Shown here one piece after another: positions 17,075-25,349 of a stretch of DNA of 64,000 nt. The notes below the pieces were generated by a model that worked only from the letters and a program-made list of their open reading frames with translations, was not told where the DNA came from and searched no databases. Position numbers and translations under genes: made by a program. Origin of the DNA: Bacillota bacterium (GTDB lineage Bacteria; Bacillota; Clostridia; Christensenellales; Aristaeellaceae); contig JAFADG010000016.1 of the NCBI GenBank assembly GCA_023425025.1, positions 62,001 to 126,000 of the forward strand. The letters are read 5' to 3'. Position 1 is the stretch's first letter; each line of letters opens with the position of its first letter.

Positions 17075-17488
17075 ATGAGCAATGCGGTTTCTCCCCTTCA
17101 GGAAGTTTTGGACTATCTGAAAAAGGCCGGTGTGTTCTACCTGGCCACCGTGGAGGGCGATCAGCCCCGGGTGCGGCCCTTCGGCTCGCCGGCAGAGATT
17201 GAGGGCAAAATCTGCATGGTGACCAGCAACCGGAAAAAGTGCTTTGACCAGATGGTCAAAAACGCCAAGGTGGAGATTTCCGCCATGGTGGAAGGCACCT
17301 GGATCCGTGTGGAAGCCAAGGCCGGCTTTGACAGCCGCCGGGAAGCCAAGGTCAAAATGCTGGAGGAATATCCGTCGCTTTCCCCCATGTACAGCGTGGA
17401 TGACGGCAAAATGGAGGTCCTGTGTTTGATGGACGCAGTGGCGACGATTTACAGCTTTACTGAGGCGCCGAAGGTTTTGAGGTTCTGA
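17075..17488 (+). CDS. Pyridoxamine 5'-phosphate oxidase-fold flavoprotein
   Basis: A 137-residue split-barrel protein of the PPOX family, usually a dimer binding FMN, F420 or heme. The strand-turn YLATVEGDQPRVRPFG and the following ICMVTSNRKKCFDQMVKN match the flavin-binding half; the C-terminal half is short, as in the COG5015 group. GGAAAGGAGC fixes ATG 17075; the frame extends to 17009 without a better signal. It is a single-gene unit ended by the terminator at 17524-17558. The substrate is unknown. Confidence 0.84.
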   Translation: MSNAVSPLQEVLDYLKKAGVFYLATVEGDQPRVRPFGSPAEIEGKICMVTSNRKKCFDQMVKNAKVEISAMVEGTWIRVEAKAGFDSRREAKVKMLEEYPSLSPMYSVDDGKMEVLCLMDAVATIYSFTEAPKVLRF

Positions 17489-17523
17489 TTCGTTGAATGT
17501 CACAAGCCAAAATGCATGCACTG

Positions 17524-17558
17524 CAGGGCGGCCTCAGTAAAGAGGCCGCCCTGTTTTT
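17524..17558 (+). terminator. Rho-independent terminator
   Basis: A perfect 12-bp stem, CAGGGCGGCCTC with GAGGCCGCCCTG, a 6-base loop and five T residues, 36 bases past the PPOX gene. Confidence 0.92.
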
Positions 17559-17572
17559 ATCCCCGTATTTTC

Positions 17573-19174
17573 TTACTCTCTGATGACCTTCAGCCCCATC
17601 TTGATCAAACGCTTTTCCGCGTACATCTTGGCGTCGGCCTCGCTCAGCACCTCGTCGATGACGCGCCGGACATCCGGGGTGATTTCGGCGATGCCGTGGC
17701 TGGCGCTCAAAAGATAGGGCCGGTGCTCGGTGGTATTGACGCGCTCATACTCGGCGCATATGCGCTGCCAGGCGTTTTCGGCCTGTTCGATGCCGGACTT
17801 GATGAATACGATCAAAAACTCATCGCCGCCCAGGCGGATCACATAATCCTGCTGGCGGATGCAGCGCTTGATGCCGCCAACCACACCGATCAGCAGCTCG
17901 TCGCCCTTTTCGTGGCCCAGCTGGTCGTTGACCTGCTTTAAGCCATCCACATCGGTGAAGCAGACGCTCAGCTTGTGCTGGTCTCGCATGGCCTCGCGGC
18001 AGGATTTTTCCAGCGCGGCGACCCCGGCCCGGCGGTTCAGCGCGCCGGTCATGGCATCATACTCGGAAAAATAGCGGATCCTGTCCCTGGAAAGCTTGCC
18101 GTACACAAGCAGCAGGCCCAGCACCAGGGAAAGCAGGAAAATGAACAGGTATACAGGCCATTGAGCGTGAAGGATGTAGCTCAGCATGTCGGGGAAAGAG
18201 GTGGTGATGCCAAGCTCCCGAAGGTCCTGGCGGGACAGGAATGATACGGCGAGCCAGTTTCCTTCGCCCAGCCTGAAGCCGCTGTTGTACAGTCTTGCGC
18301 CGTTGCCCAGGTATCCGTTATAGGGGGCGATGGAGGCATACACAAAATAGCCGTCGGGCGTTTCAAAATAACCCTTTTTCTCTGCCTGCATCCTTGCAAA
18401 GGCATCGGGATATTGGGCCGCAAAGGTGGTTCCCTGCGGATCGTCATACGAGAAGACGAATTCCGATTCGGAATCCTGGCTGTTGGAAAGGTAATAGCCG
18501 TCGGCGTTGATCCAGAACATCTGCCCTTCGCTGCCGGCCGCAACCTCCTGGAAGACATTGAGGATATATTTGGCGTTGTAGCACACCGCGAAAACGCCCA
18601 GGCGCTCACCATCCTTGAAAATCGGAGTGGAAATGGTGATCAGCGGCTTCAGCGGCCTGTGCAGCACGCCGCCGTCGCGGAACAGCTCCAGCCGGGAAAC
18701 ATAGACCTGGCCATAGGACATTTTCGAGGCCTCGTCAAAAAAAGGCGTATTCTCCGGCAGGCGCACGCGGAACAGGCCGCTTAAGGCATAGGAGCCTTCG
18801 GAGTAGTAATTGACTCTGAGCAGCTCCTCGCTCTTTATGTCAAAAAGGCGGATGAAATCATATACCTGCCTATGGTCGGCCAGGGAGATGAGATCACGGG
18901 TGTGCGTAAGGAGGCTGTCGGCATCGATGCCGGAATCGTCAATGCGGTCAGCCAGGTACAGCACGTCGGATACGGTGCGGCCTACCCGAAGGGACAGATC
19001 GCTGCCGATCAGGCGCTGCAGGTGCTGCTCGCCGCTGACGGTCTTTTCGAGCCTGGCCTTGCTGCTGTCGGCCTGCAGCAGGCAAACCAGCACAAAGTGT
19101 ATAACGCTCAAAACCGCAAACAGGCCCAGGCAATACGCCAGGACTGTTTTCCTGCTCTTAATAAGCTGTGTCAT
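17573..19174 (-). CDS. Membrane diguanylate cyclase (Cache-GGDEF)
   Basis: A 533-residue protein with an N-terminal membrane helix (about residues 10-32), an extracellular Cache-like sensor to about residue 335, a second helix (WPVYLFIFLLSLVLGLLLVY), and a C-terminal GGDEF domain. The active-site loop is intact (RLGGDEFLIVF), and an RxxD product-inhibition site (RQQD) sits five residues before it, so it should make cyclic di-GMP with feedback control. GGGAGGG precedes ATG 19174. Within the window there is no EAL or HD-GYP phosphodiesterase to balance it. Confidence 0.9.
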   Translation of the reverse strand: MTQLIKSRKTVLAYCLGLFAVLSVIHFVLVCLLQADSSKARLEKTVSGEQHLQRLIGSDLSLRVGRTVSDVLYLADRIDDSGIDADSLLTHTRDLISLADHRQVYDFIRLFDIKSEELLRVNYYSEGSYALSGLFRVRLPENTPFFDEASKMSYGQVYVSRLELFRDGGVLHRPLKPLITISTPIFKDGERLGVFAVCYNAKYILNVFQEVAAGSEGQMFWINADGYYLSNSQDSESEFVFSYDDPQGTTFAAQYPDAFARMQAEKKGYFETPDGYFVYASIAPYNGYLGNGARLYNSGFRLGEGNWLAVSFLSRQDLRELGITTSFPDMLSYILHAQWPVYLFIFLLSLVLGLLLVYGKLSRDRIRYFSEYDAMTGALNRRAGVAALEKSCREAMRDQHKLSVCFTDVDGLKQVNDQLGHEKGDELLIGVVGGIKRCIRQQDYVIRLGGDEFLIVFIKSGIEQAENAWQRICAEYERVNTTEHRPYLLSASHGIAEITPDVRRVIDEVLSEADAKMYAEKRLIKMGLKVIRE

Positions 19175-19360
19175 CCCTGTCCCTCCCATCCGGGTCCCTC
19201 CACCCGGGTGCGCGCAAGAGATATGGCATAGCAAGGGGAATATAGTTTTGCAACAAGGTACTATTTGTTCTGTATCTATAATGTCATTTCCTGCCGGACT
19301 ATAAAATAATTCTTGCAATTATTCGTGTTTTTTCGGCGGATTGTTCTATAAAATGCCGGA

Positions 19361-21112
19361 TTAAGTTACAAAATTTTCATAATTAGGGAGAGGCTGCTTC
19401 GACGCCTCCACTACGCCGAGGGTTGTCAGCCGCAGGACCGGGATCACGGGCAGGCTGACAAAGGAAAGTGTCATAAATGGATCGATGTCCGGGGAAACGC
19501 CCAGGGCCCTGGCGGCATTGATCAGATGGGCAAGGGCCGCGGCCGCGTCCCCGGCGGGCAAGGAGCTCATCAGCCCGGCGATGGGCAGAGGCAGCTCACC
19601 CAGGATCTGCCCATCCCGCACGACGGCCATGCCACCGCCCATTTGGGCGATACGGTTTACAGCCAGGGCCATGTCGGAATCATTCACGCCGGCCGCGATC
19701 AGGTTGTGGGCGTCATGGGCCACACTCAGGGCGATGGCGCCGGCCTTCAGGCCGTAGCCGGCAAGATAGGCCTTGCCTATGTGGCCGGTGCTTCGGTGCC
19801 GTTCGATGACGGCGATTTTGACGATGTCCCGGGCGGGATCCGCCTGATCCGCGTATCCTTCGTCGGTGGTTAAAAGCTCGCCGGGCACAAGGCCGATCAC
19901 CTTTGCCCGTCCCTGGGAAAAGGAAGCCTTGGTGATTTCGCCTATGCGCACCCGGCCCAGGGCCGTGGGGCCGGGAACGGCATCGGGAGTGTCCGTCAGC
20001 GCGCCGCCTGCCGCGACGCGCCGGCCCGTCTTGTATACGGAATGGATGGACACGGCATCCACGTCGCTCAGCAGCAGAAAATCCGCCTGATACCCCGGCG
20101 CCAGCGCGCCAAGATGATGAAGCGAAAAACATTGCGCCGCGTTGTGGGAGGCCATCGTATAGGCCAAGGCGGGATCGGCTCCCAGGGAAATGGCCTTGCG
20201 GACCATATGGTCGATATGCCCCAGGCCGAGCAGGTCGCCGGGATGCTTGTCGTCGGTGACCAGCAGGCAGCGGGCGGCGAAAGGTTTTGCAAACAAGGGC
20301 ATCAGGGCGGAAAGATTTTTGCCGGCGGTGCCCTCCCTGATCATCACCCACTGGCCCAGGCGCAGCTTTTCCATGGCTTCTTCCGCCGCAACGCATTCGT
20401 GGTCGGTTTTGATCCCGGCGGCGATGTAGGCGTTCAGGTCGCGGCCGGTGAGCCCCGGGGCGTGGCCGTCCACGCATTTGTTTGCCGATAAAGCGCCCGC
20501 AATCTTTTCCAGGGGGCCTGCGGAGGCGTTGCATACCCCCGGATAATCCATCATTTCCCCCAGGCCCAAAACACGCGGATGCGCAAGGTATTTTTGAAGG
20601 TCGCTGTTTGTTAAGACCGCGCCGTTTTCGTCAAAGGGGGAAGCCGGCACACAGGAGGGGAGCATGAAAAAAACGTCCAGGGGCAGGTTTTGCGTGGCAT
20701 CCAGCATGTAATCGATGCCCGCGGTGCCCAGGACGTTGGCGATTTCGTGGGGATCGGCAATGACCGCCGTGGTGCCGTGGGGGACGACCGCCCGCGCAAA
20801 CATGGGCGGCGTGACCATGGCGCTTTCCAGGTGGATGTGCCCGTCGATGAACCCCGGCACGCAGGTAAGCGCGGCCCCGTCGATTTCCGTTTCTCCCCGG
20901 TAGGTTCCGATACCGGCGATGAAGCCGCCGCACACGGCGATATCCCCCCGCAGCCACTCCCCCGTGAATACGTTGAGGTACCGGATGTTTTTGAGGACCA
21001 GGGATGCCGTGATTTCTCCCCTGGCGGTTCGAATGAGGGCGGAAAGGGTAGCGGGATCGGTTTTATTGCTCTTGCTTGCGATAGAGGTTTGAAAGCTTGC
21101 GGCGCTGGACAT
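19361..21112 (-). CDS. ade: Adenine deaminase
   Basis: A 583-residue amidohydrolase that converts adenine to hypoxanthine and ammonia in purine salvage. The metal-binding HxH is in GFIDGHIHLESAM; further family motifs are DPHEIANVLG, VDGHAPGLTG and TDHECV, and the C-terminal domain includes SVAHDAHNLIAAGVND. Length and domain order fit the bacterial adenine deaminase family (distinct from adenosine deaminase). AAGGAG precedes ATG 21112, and a good promoter lies at 21217-21245. It is transcribed alone. Confidence 0.93.
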   Translation of the reverse strand: MSSAASFQTSIASKSNKTDPATLSALIRTARGEITASLVLKNIRYLNVFTGEWLRGDIAVCGGFIAGIGTYRGETEIDGAALTCVPGFIDGHIHLESAMVTPPMFARAVVPHGTTAVIADPHEIANVLGTAGIDYMLDATQNLPLDVFFMLPSCVPASPFDENGAVLTNSDLQKYLAHPRVLGLGEMMDYPGVCNASAGPLEKIAGALSANKCVDGHAPGLTGRDLNAYIAAGIKTDHECVAAEEAMEKLRLGQWVMIREGTAGKNLSALMPLFAKPFAARCLLVTDDKHPGDLLGLGHIDHMVRKAISLGADPALAYTMASHNAAQCFSLHHLGALAPGYQADFLLLSDVDAVSIHSVYKTGRRVAAGGALTDTPDAVPGPTALGRVRIGEITKASFSQGRAKVIGLVPGELLTTDEGYADQADPARDIVKIAVIERHRSTGHIGKAYLAGYGLKAGAIALSVAHDAHNLIAAGVNDSDMALAVNRIAQMGGGMAVVRDGQILGELPLPIAGLMSSLPAGDAAAALAHLINAARALGVSPDIDPFMTLSFVSLPVIPVLRLTTLGVVEASKQPLPNYENFVT

Positions 21113-21216
21113 ATTTCGCTCCTTGACAGTCCTTTAGGGAGAGGGAGAAGCAACAGGGAGGCGGCACATGGAATCCGGGATGGAAAGCCGCCGGCCGGGT
21201 GTGATAAATTTTCGCC

Positions 21217-21245
21217 AGTATAGCACAAAAGTCCCGCCGGTTCAA
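21217..21245 (-). promoter_or_regulatory. Sigma-A promoter of adenine deaminase
   Basis: On the minus strand TTGAAC (21245-21240), 17 bp, TATACT (21222-21217). It lies about 105 bases before the ade start codon; the leader shows no purine-riboswitch core that I could recognise. Confidence 0.75.
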
Positions 21246-21291
21246 CCGGGGGACAAGGATAAATTGACCGCTGCGAGGCCTGGCAGCCGGA

Positions 21292-21516
21292 TCATTCCGG
21301 TTCTGGCTCCCGCCTGTCGGATTCCGGGCCGCATTCGCTGTCCAGCATCAGGTAGATGCTTTCAATTTCTTTTCCAAGCTCAGTGAGCACGGAGCAGGAA
21401 TGCCCAATAAGATTTCCGGATGAACGCAAAAGCTCCAGGATATCAGCCAGCTTTGCATTCACTTGGGAAAGCAGCTCCTCCACGGTTGGCTGACTGATGA
21501 CCGTAATCGTGCGCAT
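21292..21516 (-). CDS. Small helical protein divergent to an XRE regulator
   Basis: A 74-residue protein, mostly predicted amphipathic helix (TVEELLSQVNAKLADILELL), with an acidic and charged tail. I do not recognise it. GGAGGAG stands right before ATG 21516. It is transcribed away from the XRE gene at 21627, and the two share a control region with a pair of inverted repeats, so it is probably regulated by that protein. A partner-binding or antitoxin-like role is possible but not shown. Confidence 0.6.
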   Translation of the reverse strand: MRTITVISQPTVEELLSQVNAKLADILELLRSSGNLIGHSCSVLTELGKEIESIYLMLDSECGPESDRREPEPE

Positions 21517-21539
21517 TTTTCTCCTCCACCACAAAAAAT

Positions 21540-21555
21540 GGACCTGTATTGGTCC
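21540..21555. promoter_or_regulatory. Inverted-repeat operator 1 in the divergent region
   Basis: GGACC-TGTATT-GGTCC: a perfect 5-bp inverted repeat with a 6-bp spacer. It lies 24 bases before the start of the 74-residue protein gene. A near-identical site lies 55 bp away (21595-21610). Confidence 0.72.
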
Positions 21556-21594
21556 CATTTTATCACAATGCTTTTCTAAAATAAAGAGAAAAGT

Positions 21595-21610
21595 GGACTG
21601 GTATCAGTCC
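21595..21610. promoter_or_regulatory. Inverted-repeat operator 2 in the divergent region
   Basis: GGACT-GGTATC-AGTCC: the same architecture as operator 1, half-site differing by one base, located 17 bases before the XRE start codon. Spacing of the two centres is 55 bp, roughly five helical turns. Confidence 0.72.
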
Positions 21611-21626
21611 TTTGTGGAGTGGCGGC

Positions 21627-21863
21627 ATGAGTGAACAGAAGATCAAGCAGGATGAGATACGGATCGGGGAGAACATACGCGCTGTCCGCAAGCAAAAGGG
21701 CGTGGGGCAAACGGAGCTTGTCCGGAAATTGCAGCTCAATGGTGTGCCCATAACAAGGGAAACCCTCGTCAAAATTGAACGGGGAGTACAGCATATTCAG
21801 GCTGTTCAACTGCGGGCCATCAGGGATGCCCTGGAAACGAGTTATGATGAACTGCTGCGCTGA
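21627..21863 (+). CDS. XRE-family transcriptional regulator
   Basis: A 78-residue Cro/C1-type helix-turn-helix protein, essentially just the DNA-binding domain: IRIGENIRAVRKQKGVGQTELVRKLQ then ITRETLVKIERGV as the recognition helix region. The ATG at 21627 follows TGGAGTGG; the frame could extend to a TTG at 21612, which is less likely. Two matched inverted repeats in the divergent promoter region are its probable binding sites, giving joint control of itself and the 74-residue protein. Confidence 0.84.
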   Translation: MSEQKIKQDEIRIGENIRAVRKQKGVGQTELVRKLQLNGVPITRETLVKIERGVQHIQAVQLRAIRDALETSYDELLR

Positions 21864-21928
21864 AGAAACCGGGTCACGGCATGCGATGTTCAGGCAATAG
21901 GAAGGGTGGCTATGCCTATCCGGCTTTA

Positions 21929-23020
21929 TCAGTGCGGATGAATGTGGTGCATATCGGGGGTGTGGGGGTGCTGGTGGGTCATCTGCTCATGGGTGTGCCC
22001 GTGGCTGTGCTCCCCTGTGACCGGGGGAACATGGATATGGGTGTGGTGGCCGTCGTCATGGCTGTGCCGATGGTCATGCTCCGCAGCCTCGTGCCTGTGC
22101 AGATGGCTGTGCTTTTCAAAGGCGGCCAGGTACGCGCCCAGCAGCATGAGCGGCAGGGCCAGGAAAAAGGAGGGGCCGGGGCTTTGCGCAAAGAACGCGA
22201 AGGAAAGGGCGGCCCCGAGGAACGGCGCGAAGGCATAATAGGCGCTGGTTCTGGCCGCGCCAAGCTGCCGCTGGGCCAGTATATACAGGTAGACGCTCAG
22301 GCCATAGGCCGCAAGGCCCAAAAGCATGGCCAATAGAATAGGCACAAGGCCGGGGAGGGGAGCGCCGGAAAGTATGGCGATCAGCAGCGCGCCGGAACCG
22401 GAGCCAAGGCCTTTGAGGATCACGATCTGCATGGGGTCTTTCAGGGAAAGCATGCGGGTGCAGTTGTTTTCCAGCCCCCAGCAGGCGCAGGCCAATACGA
22501 TCAAAAGCGCGCTGGGGGAAAAGGAAAGAGTGGTGATGTCCTGCACCGACAGCAGCATGCTGCCAAGGGTCAAAAAGGCGATGGCCAGGCCCATGCGCCT
22601 GCCGACCGCCTCGTGAAAGAACAAAAGCGCGATTACCGCCGTGGCCGCGATCTCAAAATTGTTGAGCAGCGACGCCGTGGCCGGGGCGGTATGATCAAGG
22701 CCCAGCATCATCAAAACCGGCGCGGCGATATCCAGGGCGATCATTGCGGCCACATACGTTAGCTCGCGCCTTGTGATGCGGGCTTCCTTCCGGGCAGGCT
22801 GCGCCGCGCCGGCGCCTTGCGGTCTGCTTATTTTGCCGCGGGCTGCGGATGCTTTCCCCCGGAGCCATTGAAGCAGCAGCATGCCAAGGCCTGCGCCAAG
22901 ATACAAAAGCGCGGCCATCAGCGCGGGGGAAACGTATGCAAGCAGCAGCTTGGAAAACGGCGCGCTGACGCCGTAGCACAGGGCGGCCAGTATGGCCAGG
23001 AGGATGGGGCGTGCCGGCAT
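21929..23020 (-). CDS. DMT-superfamily (EamA) transporter with His-rich C-terminus
   Basis: A 363-residue membrane protein with two EamA repeats, about ten helices. The cytosolic loop between helices carries a basic linker (about residues 55-85). The last 60 or so residues are exceptional: 23 histidines in runs such as HDHRHSHDDGHHTHIH, following the last helix. Histidine-rich tails of this kind bind Zn, Ni or Co in metal transporters, so this protein may move or sense a metal rather than a metabolite. AGGAG precedes ATG 23020. The DMT assignment is firm; the metal role is inference. Confidence 0.85.
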   Translation of the reverse strand: MPARPILLAILAALCYGVSAPFSKLLLAYVSPALMAALLYLGAGLGMLLLQWLRGKASAARGKISRPQGAGAAQPARKEARITRRELTYVAAMIALDIAAPVLMMLGLDHTAPATASLLNNFEIAATAVIALLFFHEAVGRRMGLAIAFLTLGSMLLSVQDITTLSFSPSALLIVLACACWGLENNCTRMLSLKDPMQIVILKGLGSGSGALLIAILSGAPLPGLVPILLAMLLGLAAYGLSVYLYILAQRQLGAARTSAYYAFAPFLGAALSFAFFAQSPGPSFFLALPLMLLGAYLAAFEKHSHLHRHEAAEHDHRHSHDDGHHTHIHVPPVTGEHSHGHTHEQMTHQHPHTPDMHHIHPH

Positions 23021-23057
23021 AAGCGTTTTCTCCTGATCAAAATGAGGGCAGATGCAG

Positions 23058-23948
23058 TTAGTGCAGCACGGCTTCAGACCGCGGGAAAGCGGCGGCGGGG
23101 GAATCCTCTTTCACAGCATCACCCGACTCCCGGATTTCAAAGAACCGGTTCAAAGCATCAAAGGTCCAGCATTTGCCTTGCAATATATCCGAGGCCAAAA
23201 GGCCGCAAATTTGATTGTTCCTGGCAGGGAAGACCGGCCGGTTTACCACCGGCACATCGGCCAGTGAAATGGTCTGGCGGCCGATGGTGAGCGTAAAGCT
23301 TTCCGCCCGGCGCACGCTTTCTTCCTTTTTACCATCCACGCCTGCAAAGGTATCGGTATCCACCCTGGCATCGGAAAACAGGGGATACAGCCTGCCGCCC
23401 AGTATCGTCCGGGTATTGCCCGAATCAAAGCCGAAAAGCTCCTCCCGGCCGCCTACCTTCACACGGATGATGGGCATGTTGTCCCAAGGCTCCATGTTGG
23501 ATGGAACCTGTCTTTCCTGCGGTTTTTCCACAACAAAGCTGGAAGAGAGGGCGCCAAAATGCCAGGTGAAATGCCGGATGACGTCTATGCCCAACAAGCC
23601 GTAGAAGCGCAGGGGCGTGCCGTCGTCATCCTCGCCGAAATCCAGCGCTGCATCGTCAAGAACGGCTGCGCGCACATCGGAAAGAACCGTTTGGCCAAGC
23701 TGGATTTCCGGGATCAGCACCGTTTCCATGGGGAAGGTAAGCCCGGCGCTGCCGCTGCCCATCAAGGATTCGTCGCCCGGCCGTGCGTGAAGGGCCTTGG
23801 CGGCGGAGCGGGTGATGAGGGTCATGGATCCGCCGGTGTCAAACACCAGCGGAACGGCGGCGTCCTTTGCAGTGACATCGATCAGATACAGGCCGGCCAG
23901 GCGCTTGACATAAAGCGTATCCGGGGCGGGAGAATAAGATAAATTCAT
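23058..23948 (-). CDS. Two-lobed retropepsin-like aspartic protease
   Basis: A 296-residue protein without a signal peptide, made of two similar halves. Each half has a catalytic-loop motif (LVFDTGGS at residues 35-41, LFGFDSGNT at 171-178) and a later flap-distal motif (YGLLGIDVI near 116, CGLLASDIL near 263). This is the arrangement of a single-chain, pepsin-like enzyme built from retropepsin-type lobes, both catalytic aspartates being present. Bacterial retropepsin-like proteins usually have one lobe and dimerise. It ends 37 bases before the transporter start on the same strand, so the two may be one operon. Substrates are unknown. Confidence 0.76.
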   Translation of the reverse strand: MNLSYSPAPDTLYVKRLAGLYLIDVTAKDAAVPLVFDTGGSMTLITRSAAKALHARPGDESLMGSGSAGLTFPMETVLIPEIQLGQTVLSDVRAAVLDDAALDFGEDDDGTPLRFYGLLGIDVIRHFTWHFGALSSSFVVEKPQERQVPSNMEPWDNMPIIRVKVGGREELFGFDSGNTRTILGGRLYPLFSDARVDTDTFAGVDGKKEESVRRAESFTLTIGRQTISLADVPVVNRPVFPARNNQICGLLASDILQGKCWTFDALNRFFEIRESGDAVKEDSPAAAFPRSEAVLH

Positions 23949-24004
23949 ATCATCGCTCCATTTGTATACGGATAAGACGGACCAAAACGTTTACAAACAA
24001 CAGG

Positions 24005-25108
24005 TTACTCAAAATCCGCCGAACCGGTTTCCAAAAAGCTTTCCGGCAGGTTATCCATGCCCTTGGCGGCCTTCTTGAAAGTCAGCTTGCGAAATACCGT
24101 CTGTCGGTCCTTCTCCTCTGTCAGAATGTAAGGGCGGTAATCGCCGCTGCCCTGGGTGCGGCAGGGGATGACCGTGAGATTGGAAAGCTTGAGGCCGCCT
24201 TCGGAAATGGAATAGCGCAGCTGAAAGATGCCTGTATCCGGATCGACGCGGGACATGGAACCAAAGGTGAAATTGCCGGTGCTGTAGAAAATCGGCTTGC
24301 CTTTGTACAGGTGAATGGGCTGGATCACATGGGGGTGATGGCCGTAAACCACATCGGCGCCGGCATCGATCACGCTGCGGGCATAGCTGTATTGGCCCAC
24401 ATTGGGAAGGGGCTGTTCCTCACGCCCCCAGTGAAGGCTGACGATGACAAGGTCACAGCCGCTTTCCCGCAGGGTTTTGACACGTGCGGCAATGCGCTTG
24501 ACATCCTGGTTCTGCGGGTAAGAAATACCGATCAGGCCGATTTTTACGCCCTTGGCTTCATAGATGTTGGTCAAATCCATCCCTTCGCCCTTGCGGTTGA
24601 ACACTGTGCCGAAGTGGGGGATGCCTGCCGCATCCAGGGTGGACAAGCTGTCGCGGTACCCGGCCTCGTAAAAATCGAAGGCGTGGTTGTTCATGGTGTT
24701 CAGCATATCGATGCCGGAATGCCTGAGCACCTCCACCAGCGCGGGCGATGCGATCAGGGGCACCCGTTTGTCCACATGCTTCGTCCTTTCGGTGAGCACC
24801 ACCTCCAGGTTGGCTACGGTCATATCATCCGTCTCCAGCACGTTTTTCACCAGGGAAAAAGGCCATGCATACCCTTTTTCCGCGACGGTGCCGTGAAAAC
24901 TCTTCGCCCTGTTGCGGTTGGAAAAGATATCCCCGATACTGACGTCGCCGACAAAGGAGAGAAGAAGCGTGTCTTCCCCGGCGGGTTCAAACCCTGTGGC
25001 CGCCGGAATGGGCGAGGGGGAGGCTTTGGGCGGGCTGGCCAGGGCGAAGGCGTCTGCCGCGGTATACAGCAATATTGTGAAAAGGAGTGCGCCGAGTAAT
25101 TTTCGCAT
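24005..25108 (-). CDS. CapA-family exported metallophosphatase-like protein
   Basis: A 367-residue protein with a signal peptide (MRKLLGALLFTILLYTAADAFA) and a CapA/PGA_cap domain of calcineurin-like fold: LSFVGDVSIGD, VANLEVVLTE, MNTMNNHAFDFY, IVSLHWGREE and YGHHPHVIQP hold the metal ligands. CapA proteins take part in poly-gamma-glutamate capsule synthesis, but many stand-alone homologues, like this one with no capB or capC nearby, have unknown roles at the cell surface. A Pro/Ser-rich linker follows the signal peptide. GGAGA precedes ATG 25108; the frame extends to 25144 without support. Confidence 0.87.
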   Translation of the reverse strand: MRKLLGALLFTILLYTAADAFALASPPKASPSPIPAATGFEPAGEDTLLLSFVGDVSIGDIFSNRNRAKSFHGTVAEKGYAWPFSLVKNVLETDDMTVANLEVVLTERTKHVDKRVPLIASPALVEVLRHSGIDMLNTMNNHAFDFYEAGYRDSLSTLDAAGIPHFGTVFNRKGEGMDLTNIYEAKGVKIGLIGISYPQNQDVKRIAARVKTLRESGCDLVIVSLHWGREEQPLPNVGQYSYARSVIDAGADVVYGHHPHVIQPIHLYKGKPIFYSTGNFTFGSMSRVDPDTGIFQLRYSISEGGLKLSNLTVIPCRTQGSGDYRPYILTEEKDRQTVFRKLTFKKAAKGMDNLPESFLETGSADFE

Positions 25109-25296
25109 GCTGCAAGTCTCCACTTTCGTATGTAAATTTGTCAACAGATATCAATAAGGTAGGCGCTTTGATCGCCGGTAACCTGCGGGTCCATTATACC
25201 TTCCGCTGTTTTTGCTGTCAATGTAAGGGGACCTTGGTGCGGGTATATGTTGCTGGCGAAAAAATCCATCCCAAAGCAAAGTTTTCTGGGGAGGGT

Positions 25297-25332
25297 GCGG
25301 GAGGGCCTCTTTTGAAAAAGAGGCCCTCCCGC
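25297..25332 (-). terminator. Long perfect hairpin after the Peptidase_G2 gene
   Basis: A 17-bp perfect inverted repeat (25297-25313 and 25316-25332, core GGGAGGGCCTCTTT) lies just downstream of the stop codon at 25350. It has no clear T-run on the minus strand, so it may act as a bidirectional barrier or mRNA stabiliser. A diverged copy follows the second Peptidase_G2 gene (26851-26885). Confidence 0.65.
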
Positions 25333-25349
25333 AATATTCTCATGAAATC

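Noticed and set aside
21113..21216. Purine riboswitch in the adenine deaminase leader
   Set aside because: The leader is only about 100 bases and shows none of the conserved purine-aptamer loop pairs that I could recognise.
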